Shown here in pieces: positions 18,454 to 29,057 of a stretch of DNA of 64,000 bases. Position numbers and translations under genes: made by a program. Every line of letters starts with the position of its first letter. Within the stretch, counting starts at the first letter, position 1. Source of the stretch: Ahaetulla prasina (Eukaryota > Chordata > Lepidosauria > Squamata > Colubridae); the NCBI RefSeq assembly GCF_028640845.1, contig NC_080548.1, positions 9,790,314-9,854,313 on the forward strand. Direction: 5' to 3'. The notes below the pieces were generated by a model. The model was given only the letters and a program-made list of their open reading frames with translations. It ran no database searches and was not told the DNA's origin.

Positions 18454-19128
18454 AGTAGAATGAGTCTCTGACTTACAACAGTTTGTTTAATAACCATTGA
18501 AACCTACAACAGCACTGAAAAAAAGTGACATGAGCATTTTTCACACTTACGACCATTGCAGCATCCTATGGTCACACAAACCAAATTCAGACTTTTTTTT
18601 TTTATTTGCATTTATATCCCGCCCTTCTCCGAAGACTCAGGGCGGCTTACACTATGTCAAGCAATAGTCTTCATCCATTTGTATATTATATACAAAGTCA
18701 ACTTATTGCCCCCAACAATCTGGGTCCTCATTTTACCTACCTTATAAAGGATGGAAGGCTGAGTCAACTTTGGGCCTGGTGGGACTTGAACCTGCAGTAA
18801 TTGCAAGCAGCTGCTGTTAATAACAGACTGTCTTAGCAGTCTGAGACACCAGAGGCCCTTTTCAATTTGAAAAGTCATTTTGGCCATTGACTCATATTTA
18901 TGATGACAACAGTGTGCCAGGATCATATGATTCCCCTTTAGTGACCTGATGAGCAAAGTCAATGGGGAATCTAGATTCACTTAACCACTAATTTAACAAC
19001 CGAAGTGATTCACTTAACGACTGTGGCAAGGACGGTGGTAAAACGGGGCAAAACTCAATTAACAAATGTCTCACTTAACAGCAGAAATTTGCTTATGGGC
19101 TCAACTCATAAGTTGAGGGCTACTTGTA
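18454..19128. mobile_element. Mariner-like MITE, split by a SINE
   Basis: TACAGGTAGTCC-family copy: left GAGTCTCTGACTTACAACAG, right end AGTTGAGGGCTACTTGTA. Interrupted at about 18592-18858 by a reverse-strand SINE. Confidence 0.65.
18592..18858 (-). mobile_element. tRNA-derived SINE (tail type 2)
   Basis: In reverse, core GTTGACTCAGCCTTCCATCC and tail CCCTGAGTCTTCGGAGAAGG then GCGGGATATAAATGCAAAT. Inserted in the mariner-like MITE. Confidence 0.8.
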
Positions 19129-19535
19129 TGCTCTGGACTCATTGGCCAAGGAATTTCACCTGGTGGGGTCCAGGAGAAGAGCTTTTTCTGCTGCAGCACT
19201 TGCTCTTCAGAACCTCCCATCCTCTTCGCCAAGGTGAGATCTTCTCCCACCCTTCTGGCCTTCCGTAAAGGCCTTAAAAATCTGGCTCTGCTGATTGGTC
19301 TGAGGTCCAGATGGGGCGTGTCATTCTGGAGGTGATTATTGGATTAGATAGAAAATCCCACCTCTATTCTATTGGATATACCACCACACATCATTATCTT
19401 AGCTATTTATTATTTTTAATGTATTTATTGTTCTTGGCATTTTGATTTTTTATAATATTGTTTTAGCAGATTGTAAGAGTCAGGTGACAGTGAGAAGGAA
19501 GGTGGCGAATAAATTGAATGAATAAATTTAGCTGG
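19129..19535 (+). mobile_element. L2-like LINE 3' fragment (second subfamily)
   Basis: Degenerate C-terminal coding remnant (GGTCCAGGAGAAGAGC...CTTCCGTAAAGGCCTTAAAA) and a 3' UTR ending GGTGGCGAATAAATTGAATG AATAAA. Stops in all frames. Confidence 0.5.
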
Positions 19536-20104
19536 ATCAATTTGGAGCCTTCCATCTATCGTGTTGAGTTGACATGAAGGAGAATTTTGTTTCCGGCTAT
19601 GAACATCTCTGGATGGGCTTGTCTGAAGAGCAATTTGCTCGGTATTTTGCTGTTCTCCCTGCCTTTCTTTAGTGCACAGTTGGGGCTTAAGGAGCTGATT
19701 ACCTCACTGCTCTTTAAGCTGGCGATCACCGTAATTATTATTATTAGCAAATTGGGTGCATATTGAGAGGGGAGGCAGGCATTGTTGAAGAAATGAAAGA
19801 ATAATTGAATGCCAGTTGGGCGTATGCTCAACATAGGGTTTTCTTGTGACTTCCGAGTGTGATGGCTAAAGATGTAGCAACATGATATGCTTTTGCTCTG
19901 CTCTTAAACTAATGGGGAGATATTTCTCTCTGGCTTGTATGCATGCATTCATGCCTGGAGGTAGAACATGCTTTCAGGGCAGCCAATTATATTGCTGGCA
20001 TTCCCTGCTTTTTAAGAAAAAGGAATTTGGAAATCCAAGAACGGCGAATAGTGAGGATCCAGACTTGCAAATCTAATTAAATGCACTTCTAATTAAACTG
20101 GAGA
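19536..20104. other. Unique block, candidate conserved non-coding element
   Basis: Transposon-free and non-coding. The section at about 19690-19760 (GAGCTGATTACCTCACTGCT, then CGTAATTATTATTATTAGCA) is AT-rich with TAAT homeodomain-like sites. Conservation is untested. Confidence 0.25.
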
Positions 20105-20254
20105 GGATAAGATAACAGCATCCAATTCTGGTCACCAGATTACAGAAAAAAGATGTTGAGACTTTGGAAAAAGTGCAGAGAAGAGCAACTAAAATGATTA
20201 AAGGCCTGGAAGGTAAAACATATGAAGAATGTTTGCAGGAATTGGATATGGCTG
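20105..20254 (+). mobile_element. CR1 LINE, part 1 of a copy with three insertions
   Basis: CR1 3' region GATGTTGAGACTTTGGAAAA through GCAGGAATTGGATATG. The copy resumes at 20479-20545, 20637-20845 and 21120-21190 after a SINE, an inverted CR1 tail and a hAT MITE. Confidence 0.75.
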
Positions 20255-20478
20255 CAGTTCGAAAGCACGTAAAAATGCAAGTAGAAAAAATAGGGACCAC
20301 CTTTGGTGGGAAGGTAACAGCGTTCCCTGCGCCTTTGAGCATTGAGTCATGCCGGCCACATGACCACAGAGGCGTCTTCGGACAGCACTGGCTCTTCAGA
20401 TTTGAAACAGAGATGAGCACCACCCCCTAGAGTTGGGAACGACTAGCACATATGTGTGAAGGGAACCTTTACCTTTAC
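20255..20478 (+). mobile_element. Sauria-type SINE, 5'-truncated
   Basis: Begins within the body (GAAAGCACGTAAAAATGCAA) and ends GGGAACCTTTACCTTTACT. The tRNA head is missing. Inserted in the CR1 copy. Confidence 0.8.
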
Positions 20479-20545
20479 TTAGTCTAGAGAAAAAAAGAAC
20501 TGGTGCGGGGGTGACATGATAGCAATATTCCAATAGTTAATATAT
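20479..20545 (+). mobile_element. CR1 LINE, part 2 of the nested copy
   Basis: Reads TAGTCTAGAGAAAAAAAG and GGTGACATGATAGCAATATT, continuing the CR1 sequence after the SINE. Confidence 0.65.
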
Positions 20546-20636
20546 AATATAACAACAGAGTTGGAAGGGACCTTGGAGGCTTTCTAGTCCAACCCCCTGC
20601 CCAGGCAGGAAACCCTACACCATCTCAGTCAGACCA
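20546..20636 (-). mobile_element. Short CR1 3' tail, inverted insertion
   Basis: Contains AACAGAGTTGGAAGGGACCT, TGGAGGCTTTCTAGTCCAAC and CCCCTGCCCAGGCAGGAAAC, the reverse complement of a CR1 3' end. A heavily 5'-truncated insert. Confidence 0.7.
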
Positions 20637-20845
20637 CAAAGAAAAGGGAGTCAACTTATTTTCCAAAGCACCAGAGGGCAGAACAAGAAACTAATCAAGG
20701 TGCGAAGCAACCTGGAATTTAGGAGAAACTTCTTAACAGTGAGAACAATTAACCAGTGGAACAGCTTGTCTTTAGAAGTTGTAGGTGCTTTGTCACTAGA
20801 AGTTTAAGAAGAGTCTGGACAGCCATTTGACAGGGATGTTTAGGG
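20637..20845 (+). mobile_element. CR1 LINE, part 3 of the nested copy
   Basis: Reads CACAAAGAAAAGGGAGTCAA through TTAAGAAGAGTCTGGACAGC. Ends in GTTTAGGG, the target duplication of the hAT MITE. Confidence 0.75.
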
Positions 20846-21119
20846 CAGGGGTGAAATCCAATTTTTTTTACTACCGGTTCTGTGGGCGTGGCTGGGTGGG
20901 TGTGCAGGGGAAGGATACTGCAAAATCCCCATTCCCTCCCCACTCCTGGGGGAAGGATATTGCAAACTCTCCATTCCTATCCCACTCTGGGGCCAGCCAG
21001 AGGTGGTATTTGCTGGTTTTCAAACTACTCAAACTTTCCGCTACTGGTTCTCCAAACTGCTTAAAATTTCCGCTACCAGTTCTCCAGAACCTGTCAGAAC
21101 CTGCTGGATTTCACCCCTG
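20846..21119. mobile_element. hAT MITE, CAGGGGTGAAATCC family
   Basis: Termini CAGGGGTGAAATCCA and TGGATTTCACCCCTG are perfect inverted repeats. Perfect duplication GTTTAGGG (20838-20845 and 21120-21127). Two internal 41-bp units and a duplicated CCGCTAC segment. Confidence 0.92.
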
Positions 21120-21190
21120 GTTTAGGGTCTCCTGGTTGAGCAGGGGGTTGGACAAGAAGACCTCTAAGGTCCCTTCCAGCTTTATTCTGA
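21120..21190 (+). mobile_element. CR1 LINE, part 4 of the nested copy
   Basis: Reads GGGTCTCCTGGTTGAGCAGG and CTAAGGTCCCTTCCAGC, then a TGATTGATTCATTGATT-like terminal repeat. Confidence 0.75.
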
Positions 21191-21215
21191 TTGATTCATT
21201 GATTCATTGACCTTA

Positions 21216-21600
21216 TGTCTATGGAGATTCTTAGTCATGCAGGTCATGGTTGTTCCGAAGGTGCTTTTTCAAGAGTCAACTGGACTTTCTTTGTTTTTTC
21301 TTGAAGATGTTTCACTTCTCACCCAAGAAGCTTCTTCAGTTCTGAACTTAAGAAGAACCGAAGAAGTATCTTTTAGTGATATTTTAATTTCGGCCTAATT
21401 AATAAGTTTTTTAATTGTTGTTTTTATCTGTATTATTCTTATGTTTTTATTTGGCTGTACACCGCCCTGAGTCCTTCGGGAGATAGGGCGGTATAAAAAT
21501 TCGAAGAAATAAATAAATAAAATAAATAAATCTTGGACGAGAGCCGAAGGATCTTCAAAGAAAAACAAAGAAAGTCCAGTTGACTCTTGGCATAAGCACA
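21216..21600. mobile_element. Penelope-like fragment split by an L2 tail
   Basis: The left arm (GATTCTTAGTCATGCAGGTC to AAGCTTCTTCAGTTCTG) holds the reverse hammerhead-like core; the right arm is TCTTGGACGAGAGCCGAAGG then AAGAAAGTCCAGTTGACTCT. An L2 3' end (21366-21531) sits between them. Confidence 0.45.
21366..21531 (+). mobile_element. L2-clade LINE 3' end
   Basis: 3' UTR with CACCGCCCTGAGTCCTTCGG, GCGGTATAAAAATTCGAAG and an (AAATA)n tail, the same family as 2145-5160. Confidence 0.75.
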
Positions 21601-21932
21601 TTTGGGACAAGAGCTTATACCATGAAGATTTCTCCTGCATTTTCTTGGCTATTTTCATTCAGTTTGTGGAAATGATTTTTTCCCCCAAAAGCCTGTTGGA
21701 GAAACAATCATGAATAGAGACTGGTGTTCCAGCAAATTATCCAGAGACTTTGCTGCTTGTATCAAAATAATCAATGCTGGGTTGCAGGGTTTCATGGCAA
21801 GCTCTATTCTTTGTGTACATATATGCAACCTCATGGAAAACCACATGTGACAGGGAGGAGGATACAAGATAATAGGGTAGACCTACTATATATAGTCTGC
21901 AAAAATATATAGTCTGTGACCACAAGTAACCA
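21601..21932. other. Unique sequence, nothing recognised
   Basis: No repeat termini or coding signal identified. Confidence 0.4.
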
Positions 21933-22314
21933 TACAGGTAGTCCTTGACGTACAACCATTTAACAACCATTCATAGTTACAGTGTTGCTGAAAAAAATAA
22001 ATGAGCACCGGTCCTCATATTTACAACCATCATAGAGTCCCTCCAGTCAGGTGATCAAAATCCTGGCAACTGGAATGTATTTATGATGGTTGCAATGCCC
22101 CAATGTCATGTGATCAGCATTTGCAACCTTCTCAAGGAGTTTCTGGCAAGCAAAATCAATGAAAGAAGCCGGATTTGCTTAATGACCATGTGATTCACTT
22201 AATTGGCCTGGCAAAAATGGTGGTAAAATTGGCCATGACCCATTTAATAACCACATTGCTTAGCAACAGGAGTTTTGGTCCCAATTGCTGTCAATAAGTC
22301 AAGAACCACCTGTA
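21933..22314. mobile_element. Mariner-like MITE, near complete
   Basis: TACAGGTAGTCCTTGACGTA at the left and AGTCAAGAACCACCTGTA at the right, with TA at both edges. About 380 bp, no coding capacity. The cleanest copy of this family in the window. Confidence 0.75.
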
Positions 22315-23292
22315 ATTTACGCAACTGTTTTCTATAAGTTTCATTCACGTATGTCTGTGCATCTGTCCATCATCGATCCCTTGCATTTTGTGATGGATGA
22401 CTGCAACATTTCTCAGTAGCAGAAGGACACAGTCGTTTCATATAGCATCGGAAGGCCCATCCCAGTCAGAGGTTCGTAAGTCAATCATTTTTTCACCTCT
22501 TGACCTAAACTACCTGACAAGTTTATGGCGAGGATAAAAATAGATAAGGAAAAATGCTGCTTTGAGCAAAAAGGAAAGGAAAATATTTGTCAGCCCAAGA
22601 AAGATACGTCTCTTCTGTTTGAAGACGTTCCGTAGCGGATTTATATCTGCAATGGGCCTGTTCACCAATGCAAGTCACGCCTTGATACAGCATCCATGAA
22701 TGAGAATGGGTAGAACATTTGCAGTCTGGGTGCAGAGCTTCTCACCCTATTTAAAACCTCAGGGGAATCTTCAGGGGAAAAGATGTATAGCTAGGCTTAG
22801 AGAAAGAATTCTTATTTAAACAATGAAAGGACCCGCTCTGCAGATTAGTAGGAGAAAGCAGTGTGGCCATCCATACTGCTCAGCTATTCCAGAGATGGGG
22901 GCTTAAAGTACTGAAAACAGGTTCTAGAATCCGACGAATGAATTCACCACCTAATTCAAAATATGTATGAATGACAAGCCAATAAGAAAGGAAGTTCTGT
23001 TCATTGATACGCAAACGAATTGTTGCTATGGCTACCACTAGAGGGCACTGGGCTCCAACAGGCCCATTCAAGTCTTTGGCCAAAAAAAAAAAAAAAGTCA
23101 GGGAACAGATGACTTTCATTGACAAAGCTGGCACATCCAATATTTGGAATATTGCGTATGTGTCTTACTTGTGAAGTCCGGCTTTTTAGAATTCCCACTC
23201 CAGTGAGATCTAAAATATAGTTTAGTCAAATGCAGTTGGCAATTCTGGTTTGCGGTGAAACACCCAAGGCACATCAAGACGGGAAAACACAA
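22315..23292. other. Unique sequence, nothing recognised
   Basis: About 1 kb with no recognised repeat, RNA gene or coding frame. Confidence 0.45.
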
Positions 23293-23694
23293 TACAAGGT
23301 AGTCCTGGACTTACAACAGTTCATTTAGTGACCATTTGAGGTTACAACAGGACTGACAAAAGTGACTCACAGCCATGTTTCACACTTACGACTGCTTCGA
23401 CATCCCTGTGGTCATGTGATCAAAATTCAGATACTTGGTAACCGATTCATAGTTATGACCGTTTGAGTTTTCCAAAAGGCCCCAATGGGCATTTTGCAAC
23501 CTTCCGACAAGCAACATCAGTAGGGAAGCCAGATTCCCTCAGCAACTGTGTTACTAGATTAACAACAGCATTGATTCACTTGACAACGGTGGCCAGGAAG
23601 GTTGTAAAACGGGGCAAAATTCACCGTTTAACTGTCTCACTTTGCAGTAGAAATTTTGGGCTCAGTTGTGGTTGTAAGTCAAGGACTATCTGTA
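23293..23694. mobile_element. Mariner-like MITE, near complete
   Basis: TACAAGGTAGTCCTGGACTT at the left, AAGTCAAGGACTATCTGTA at the right. The reading frame at 23463-23777 is a shadow across it. Confidence 0.7.
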
Positions 23695-23833
23695 TTGTGA
23701 TCATTGAACAAGGCTGGAGGTGCAGGTGGCCCTATCTGTTCATAAAAGTTGCATTATTTGGGAAGGTTGCCATTTGAACAAAACACCCCAATTTTCAACC
23801 AAAACGAAAAAGTTTTACTGCTAACATTTTCCA

Positions 23834-23866
23834 GGTGTGTGTGTGTGTGTGTGTGCGCGTGTGCGC
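23834..23866. repeat. (TG)n / (CG) microsatellite
   Basis: A GTGTGTGTGTGTGTGTG run followed by CGCGTGTGCGC. Confidence 0.9.
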
Positions 23867-24261
23867 TACTGCACAAGCAGGTTTGCATTTCTTTCTCACT
23901 CTGGCTTCTCCCTAAACATCTTTAGGCAAACTTCCAAAGAACCACTCAGGTTTCTAAGAGTGTGTCTGACAACACAGCAGGCAGGGAAAAAAATCCAATT
24001 TCAAATACTTGTATTCTGGGATATTTAACTATGCATGAAGAATGGGGGGGGCAGCCCACAAATCATGCACACATGGTTGAGTTTTAGTAAAACATGTTTT
24101 TAACATCCAAACTAAGAGCAGAAATAGGACGGGGTGGGGATGTCTGTAAGAAATAAATCATTCCAGTCTTCACTGCATTAATCCAATCCCACCTTCAGAT
24201 TCTCCCCCAATGGCTCAGAATCTCCAGAAGAAGAATAGCCTTACAGAGATGCCCAAGAATT
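23867..24261. other. Unique sequence, nothing recognised
   Basis: No repeat or coding signal identified. Confidence 0.4.
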
Positions 24262-24269
24262 CCCTAGAG

Positions 24270-24367
24270 CAGGGGACTCCAACCTTGGTCCCTTGAGGAC
24301 TTCAACTCCCAGAATTCTGGGAGTTGAAGTCCACAAGTCTTAAAGGGACCAAGGTCGGAGACCTCTG
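24270..24367. mobile_element. Palindromic hAT MITE, first of a three-element chain
   Basis: Starts CAGGGGACTCCAACCTTGG and ends GGTCGGAGACCTCTG. Perfect duplication CCCTAGAG at 24262-24269 and 24368-24375. Confidence 0.88.
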
Positions 24368-24375
24368 CCCTAGAG

Positions 24376-24828
24376 CAGTCTTTCTCAACCTTGGAGACTT
24401 TAAGATCTATGGACTTCAACTCCCAGAATTCCCCAGCCAGCCATCATTTCCCCTCATTCAGAGTTTCCCAGGATCTCTCTTTCTGCTTTGGTGCAAAGCT
24501 CTGTGGCTCAGACTGGTAAGACAGTCTGTTATTAACACAGCTGCCTGCAATTACTGCAGGTTCTAGTCCCACCAGGCTCAAGGTTGACTCAGCCTTCCAT
24601 CCTTTATAAGGTAGGTAAAATGAGGACCCAGATTGTTGGGGGCAATAAGTTGACTTTGTATATAAATATACAAATAGGATGAAGACTATTGCTAACATAG
24701 TGTAAGCCGCCCTGAGTCTTCGGAGAAGGGCGGGATATAAATGCAAATTTAAAAAAAAGCTGACTGGGGAATTCTGGGAGTTGAAATCCACAGATTTTAA
24801 AGTCTCCAAGGTTGAGAAAGAAAGACTG
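24376..24828. mobile_element. hAT MITE, second of the chain, carrying a SINE
   Basis: Starts CAGTCTTTCTCAACCTTGG and ends CAAGGTTGAGAAAGAAAGACTG, long inverted termini including GACTTCAACTCCCAGAATTC. Begins exactly after the CCCTAGAG at 24368-24375 and is followed by CTCTAGAT (24829-24836), a 6 of 8 match. A SINE occupies about 24488-24758. Confidence 0.78.
24488..24758 (+). mobile_element. tRNA-derived SINE (tail type 2)
   Basis: Head CTCTGTGGCTCAGACTGGTAA, B-box-like GGTTCTAGTCC, core GTTGACTCAGCCTTCCATCC, tail GCCGCCCTGAGTCTTCGGAG then GGGATATAAATGCAAAT and an A-rich end. Inserted in the hAT MITE. Confidence 0.82.
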
Positions 24829-24836
24829 CTCTAGAT

Positions 24837-25210
24837 CAGGGGTGTTAAACTTAAGGCCTGGGGGCCGAATCCAGCCCATGGGGTACTTAGATCTGGCCCA
24901 CAGGGCTGCCCTGGAAACAGTGAAGGACCAGCCCGTGGTGCCTCTGCCAGCAAAAATGGACCTTGGGAGGGCCACAGGTAACCCTTCTGAGCTCCATTTT
25001 CACTGGTAGAGGGTTACAGGAGGCCATCGCAGCCAAAAACGGAGCTCGGGAGTCCATTTTCACTGGCAGAGCACTCAGGTCACCACAGGCACCCTCAACA
25101 TGAGTGACGTTGAACTGGACATGCCCTCCATGGTCACGCCCACCACAGGCCCGCCTGAGGTCAAACACAACCTTGATGCGGCCCTCAATGAGTCAAGTTT
25201 GACACCCCTG
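24837..25210. mobile_element. hAT MITE, third of the chain (CAGGGGTGTCAAACT type)
   Basis: Starts CAGGGGTGTTAAACTTAAGG and ends CAAGTTTGACACCCCTG. Targets CTCTAGAT (24829-24836) and CTGTAGAG (25211-25218), 6 of 8. Interior CGGCCCACAGG-type sequence and repeats of CCATTTTCACTGGxAGAG. Confidence 0.8.
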
Positions 25211-25218
25211 CTGTAGAG

Positions 25219-25838
25219 GGAAATTGGGGTTTTCCAAGGGTGCAGATGCGGAATGTTGGTTTCATTTCCAACCTTAACTCTCCCACTATGAAAAGGGAAC
25301 AGAAAAATTAGCCCTGTTCCTTCCATTGATGTCGCTGGCAGTTGTCCTTCACTAGTTGAAGCGGGGTGCAGCTTCCATTTTGGGAGGAATGTTCCCACCC
25401 TGACATAGAAGTTGATGAAGAATATTTGACAGCAGAGACAAGGGCCCAAAGAAGTGGAGAGTCCTTTTCTGAAGGACATCTTCGGGCAGAGGGAGAGGAC
25501 AAATATTTCTCAGGAATATTGGAATTGGAATTCCTGCACCAAGTGGAAGTTGGATTCAACAGCCACTCAGATGCCTTCCAGTTCTAGGATTCTTGGAATG
25601 AATTGTTCGGTTGCCCCAAGCTCTTATAGAGCAGCGATAGGCTCTCCACAATGCACGAAAAAACAGATCTTCAATACTGAAATGACATCGTTTTCCCTCA
25701 TTCAGAGTTTCCCCAGGATTTCTCTTTCTGCTTTGGTGAAAAGCCAGGTCCATTTGTATTTCTGCCTGAACTATTTCCATTCCAGTCTGGGCATTAAAAG
25801 AAATTTTTTTTAACTTAAAAGAATTTGTCCTATAGTTT
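25219..25838. other. Unique sequence with a duplicated short segment
   Basis: Nothing identified as a gene or element. The phrase CCCTCATTCAGAGTTTCCC... TCTCTTTCTGCTTTGGTG at 25695-25738 also occurs at about 24451-24493, just before the SINE there, so a short segment is duplicated over 1.2 kb. Confidence 0.45.
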
Positions 25839-26112
25839 TCCTTCCTTCCTTCCTTCCTTCCTTCCTTCCTTCCTTCCCTCCTTCCTTCCTTCCTTTCTCC
25901 TCCTCTGTCTCTTTCTTTTCTTTTCCTTTCCTTTCTTTCCTTTTTCCCCCTTCCCTTCCCTTTTCTTTCCCTTCTCTTCCTTTCCCTTCCCTTCCCTTCC
26001 TTTCTTTTCTTTTTTCCCACTTCCCTTCCCATCCTTTTATATCATTTCTTTCCTTTCTCTCTCCCTCTCTTTCTCTTTCCTCCTCATCCTCTTCTTTTTC
26101 CTTTTGTGTTAT
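25839..26112. repeat. Polypyrimidine (TTCC/TTTCC)n tract
   Basis: About 270 bp of nearly pure pyrimidine on the + strand: (TTCC)n, then irregular TTTCC/CCCTT blocks and (CTCT). Long Lys/Arg/Glu-rich and Ser/Phe-rich frames on both strands are artefacts of it. Confidence 0.95.
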
Positions 26113-26694
26113 ACATTTTTTTAAATTGGGCAAAACCTATAAATAAAAGTAATTTGGAGGTATATTGACTCTAAATAGGGAGGGTCGTTATTGTATCATG
26201 ACAAATAATCCCAGACAGATTCATCTTCTATGAGTTTGTCAAATCCCTTTCCAAGCCTTGAAAATGTCCTTGCAGATTGCAACATTCTTCTCAATCAAAA
26301 TTTCCCCATATAGTGAATAATCCTCCTCTGCTCCTGGCTTGAATATCTGGAATCCTCAGTGATAGGTTTACTTACACTTTTCATGCTTAGGATAGGGGTC
26401 TTAGCACCCTAAAATGAGCACCTCTGCAAGGCAAGAGAGATTAAAGCATTCCAGAATATCTTTTATAAATGCAACATCTTAGAATCAGGAGTAGCTCTAA
26501 AAAGTAAAAAAAAAATGCAAAGTTTTACAAAATAAATTTGGGTCAGAAATGCTAAGAATGCCCTTTGCAATCCAAAACTCTGAAGTTCAAATCCTAAAAT
26601 GTGTTTCAAGAATGCTCCAGCCACACGGGCTGCTGACAACATTCAGAGAGATGGTATTTTAAGATATTTAAGGAGAAGGTATTTTAAGATACCG
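26113..26694. other. Unique sequence, nothing recognised
   Basis: AT-rich, no repeat termini or coding signal. Confidence 0.4.
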
Positions 26695-26932
26695 AGGAAC
26701 CGTGGCGGCACAATGGTTAGGATGCGGTATTGCAGGCTAACTCTGCCCACTGCCAGGAGTTCAATCCTGACCTGTTCAAAGTTGACTCAGCCTTCCATCC
26801 TTCCAAGATCGGTAAAATGAGGACCCAGATTGTTGGGGGCATTATGCTGACTCTGTAAACTGCTTAGAGAGGGCTGTAAAAGCGCTATGAAGTGGTATAT
26901 AAGTCTAAGTGCCATTGCTATTGCTATTTGGA
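26695..26932 (+). mobile_element. tRNA-derived SINE (tail type 1)
   Basis: Head GTGGCGGCACAATGGTTAGG, B-box-like GTTCAATCC, core GTTGACTCAGCCTTCCATCC, tail CTGTAAACTGCTTAGAGAGG then GTATATAAGTCTAAG and ATTGCTATTGCTATT. Confidence 0.82.
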
Positions 26933-27569
26933 GATGGCAGTGGTCCTCTCCCACCCAAAAGTGCAGACAGAGAGACAGGCATTGTTGTCTAGTTAGAACA
27001 TTCACAACTATCTCCAGATTTTGAAGGGCTCCTAGGAGTTTTGTCTCAAGAGAAGCTTTCTTTGTCACTCCTTCAAGGATCCATTTTTGTATTTCCTCCA
27101 ATAAACCCCAAGTGGCCCAGATGTGGAACATTGTGGGAAATTCAGAGGCCATTTCATCATCTACAACAGAGACATCCTAGCAATGAAGACTGTGTTGCCA
27201 TGGGCATGATCCAAGCTCTTCCCCTTTCCAACACAACTGTAGCATCATGATGCACATACAAAAGGGGCAAATATTGCACAATGAAAGCAAAACTCTCCTT
27301 TTGTCATTTGCCCCATGCCTCCCACCCCAGATACCTTAGAGCTCAATGGATGTGCCCTAAATTGCTAGGTTTTCATGTCAAAGGAGAAGGGGGGGGGAAA
27401 CCCAAACCTTATTTTTAATGCCAAGCTGACATCTGCTTCCTCTTTGAAAAAAGTTGTTCATTTTCTACCCTATTTTTAGGGTGCCCAAAAACTTCCTTTG
27501 AATGGGCGGTATCTCCTTATTGGAAGTGACACTGATATTCTGTTGCAAGCTACATCCATGTTTTGCAGC
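26933..27569. other. Unique sequence, nothing recognised
   Basis: No supported feature. Short frames at 26787-27250 overlap the SINE or lack coding texture. Confidence 0.4.
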
Positions 27570-27668
27570 CATTTTAAGAGATCTGGACTTCAACTCCCAG
27601 AATTCCCCAGCCAGCATGGAGTTGAAGTCCAGACCTCTTAAAGTGGCTAAGGTTGAGAAACACCGATC
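27570..27668. mobile_element. Palindromic hAT MITE, degenerate
   Basis: Fold-back of GACTTCAACTCCCAGAATTC with GAGTTGAAGTCCAGACCTCT, ending GCTAAGGTTGAGAAACACCG. The left terminus is lost. Confidence 0.6.
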
Positions 27669-27677
27669 TACATCTTT

Positions 27678-27874
27678 TGTGGTGTTCACTTACCTTTGCT
27701 ACCGGTTCACAAATAAAAGTGCATGTGCCACCTCTGTGCATGCGCAGGAACTCTGCACATGCGCAGAGCATCAAAAACGGGGTGTGATGACGTCTGGGAG
27801 GGTGGGCGGAGCCTCCTGCAGCCACCGCTACCGGTTTTCTCAAACCAGATAGAACCGGCTAAATAGCACCACTG
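27678..27874. mobile_element. hAT MITE remnant, related to 45385-45642
   Basis: Interior ACCGGTTCACAAATAAAAGT, GCGCAGGAACTCTGCACATG and ACCGCTACCGGTTTTC match the copy at 45385 in order. Ends AAATAGCACCACTG. The left terminus and target duplication are not convincing. Confidence 0.55.
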
Positions 27875-27882
27875 GAGGAATT

Positions 27883-29057
27883 GCTTCTTATATTTTCCCT
27901 TAGGGCTGAACTGATGGATAAGAAGCCAAGGAGGCTGCAGAGCCCTAGAAAGAGGATTGTGCATTAGGAGACAAGAGCACCCTTATTGGCCACCTCATCA
28001 GTAAATATGTGCAAGAGCATCACTTTCCATCAAGGAGAAATTCATGAACATTCTCATCTCTTTGCGGGGGAAAAGTGAAAGCTGTGTCCTTTTCAGCAAA
28101 TTGAATGAGAACAAGTAGTAGGAACATGCGGGTATATTTTTCTGCCTGGCACACTTAAACTTCCATGCAATTTCAGAATTCCACCTCAACATCTCCTGTC
28201 CTGGTTCTTGAAGATGAGAGAATATTGGATCTCCCTACTGCCCACCTCAATGGGCTGATCACATGCCATCCATTACAAACTCTGTCTTGCTGAAAGGTAC
28301 CCAGTGGCTGTTGCCTGGCAACCACAGGATACCTTGCTCCCCACTTCCCTGTTGTGATGTGTTGCTAGGCAACCATCATGTATCTTGTTTGTTTATTCCA
28401 ATTCATCCTGCTTTCCTATCAAAAAAGGAACACAAAGAATAGTGATGCTCTTCCTTACATCCCTAAAAACCACGAAGGTAGCAGTGATAAGCAAGCAAGT
28501 TGTCCTCAGTACAGCTTTGCCCCAGAGATTCCTCATAGAGTGGAAGGTCTTCAGGGATGGAGCCAAACTGGCTTCTGCAAGAGACTTCCAGATGATTAGT
28601 GCCACCAGGGAAAAGGTCCTGCATTTCACCATTGTTCCTCCTTGATGTGAAGACCATGTCAAGAAATAGAGCAATGGTTATGTAAGATGAAGTCTTTGGC
28701 GCCCCTGCCTTTATCAAGCAGCTGGTATTTATCTAGGCCCTCCTCCTAACTCATCATTAATTTAAAAGACATCTTCTATAACTCGGTGCAGTTAACTCCC
28801 TGGTCCGATAACTTTGAGGATGACTCATTCCAAATTTCAACTTGCTACTTTGATGTCATTGTGTACCTTCACCTCCTCCCTTTCTTTCGGAGAGTTCAAG
28901 ATGATGTACATTGCTTTCCTCCCACTCGGTGACATAGCTTAGAAAGGCAAAGGCTAACCAAATGTCATCCTGTGACTTTCCTATCAGTATCAGGATGTAG
29001 AGCCTAGTCCCCAGTGTGATCGGTCAACTTCAGCATTGTATCATTTTTCTTACTGAC
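27883..29057. other. Unique sequence, nothing recognised
   Basis: About 1.2 kb without recognised transposon termini. Overlapping frames at 28378-28717 on both strands show no recognisable domain and are not called. Confidence 0.4.

Noticed and set aside
25556..26133. Lys/Arg/Glu-rich 107-158 residue frames and Ser/Phe/Pro-rich frames on the other strand
   Set aside because: Translations of the polypyrimidine microsatellite, not genes.
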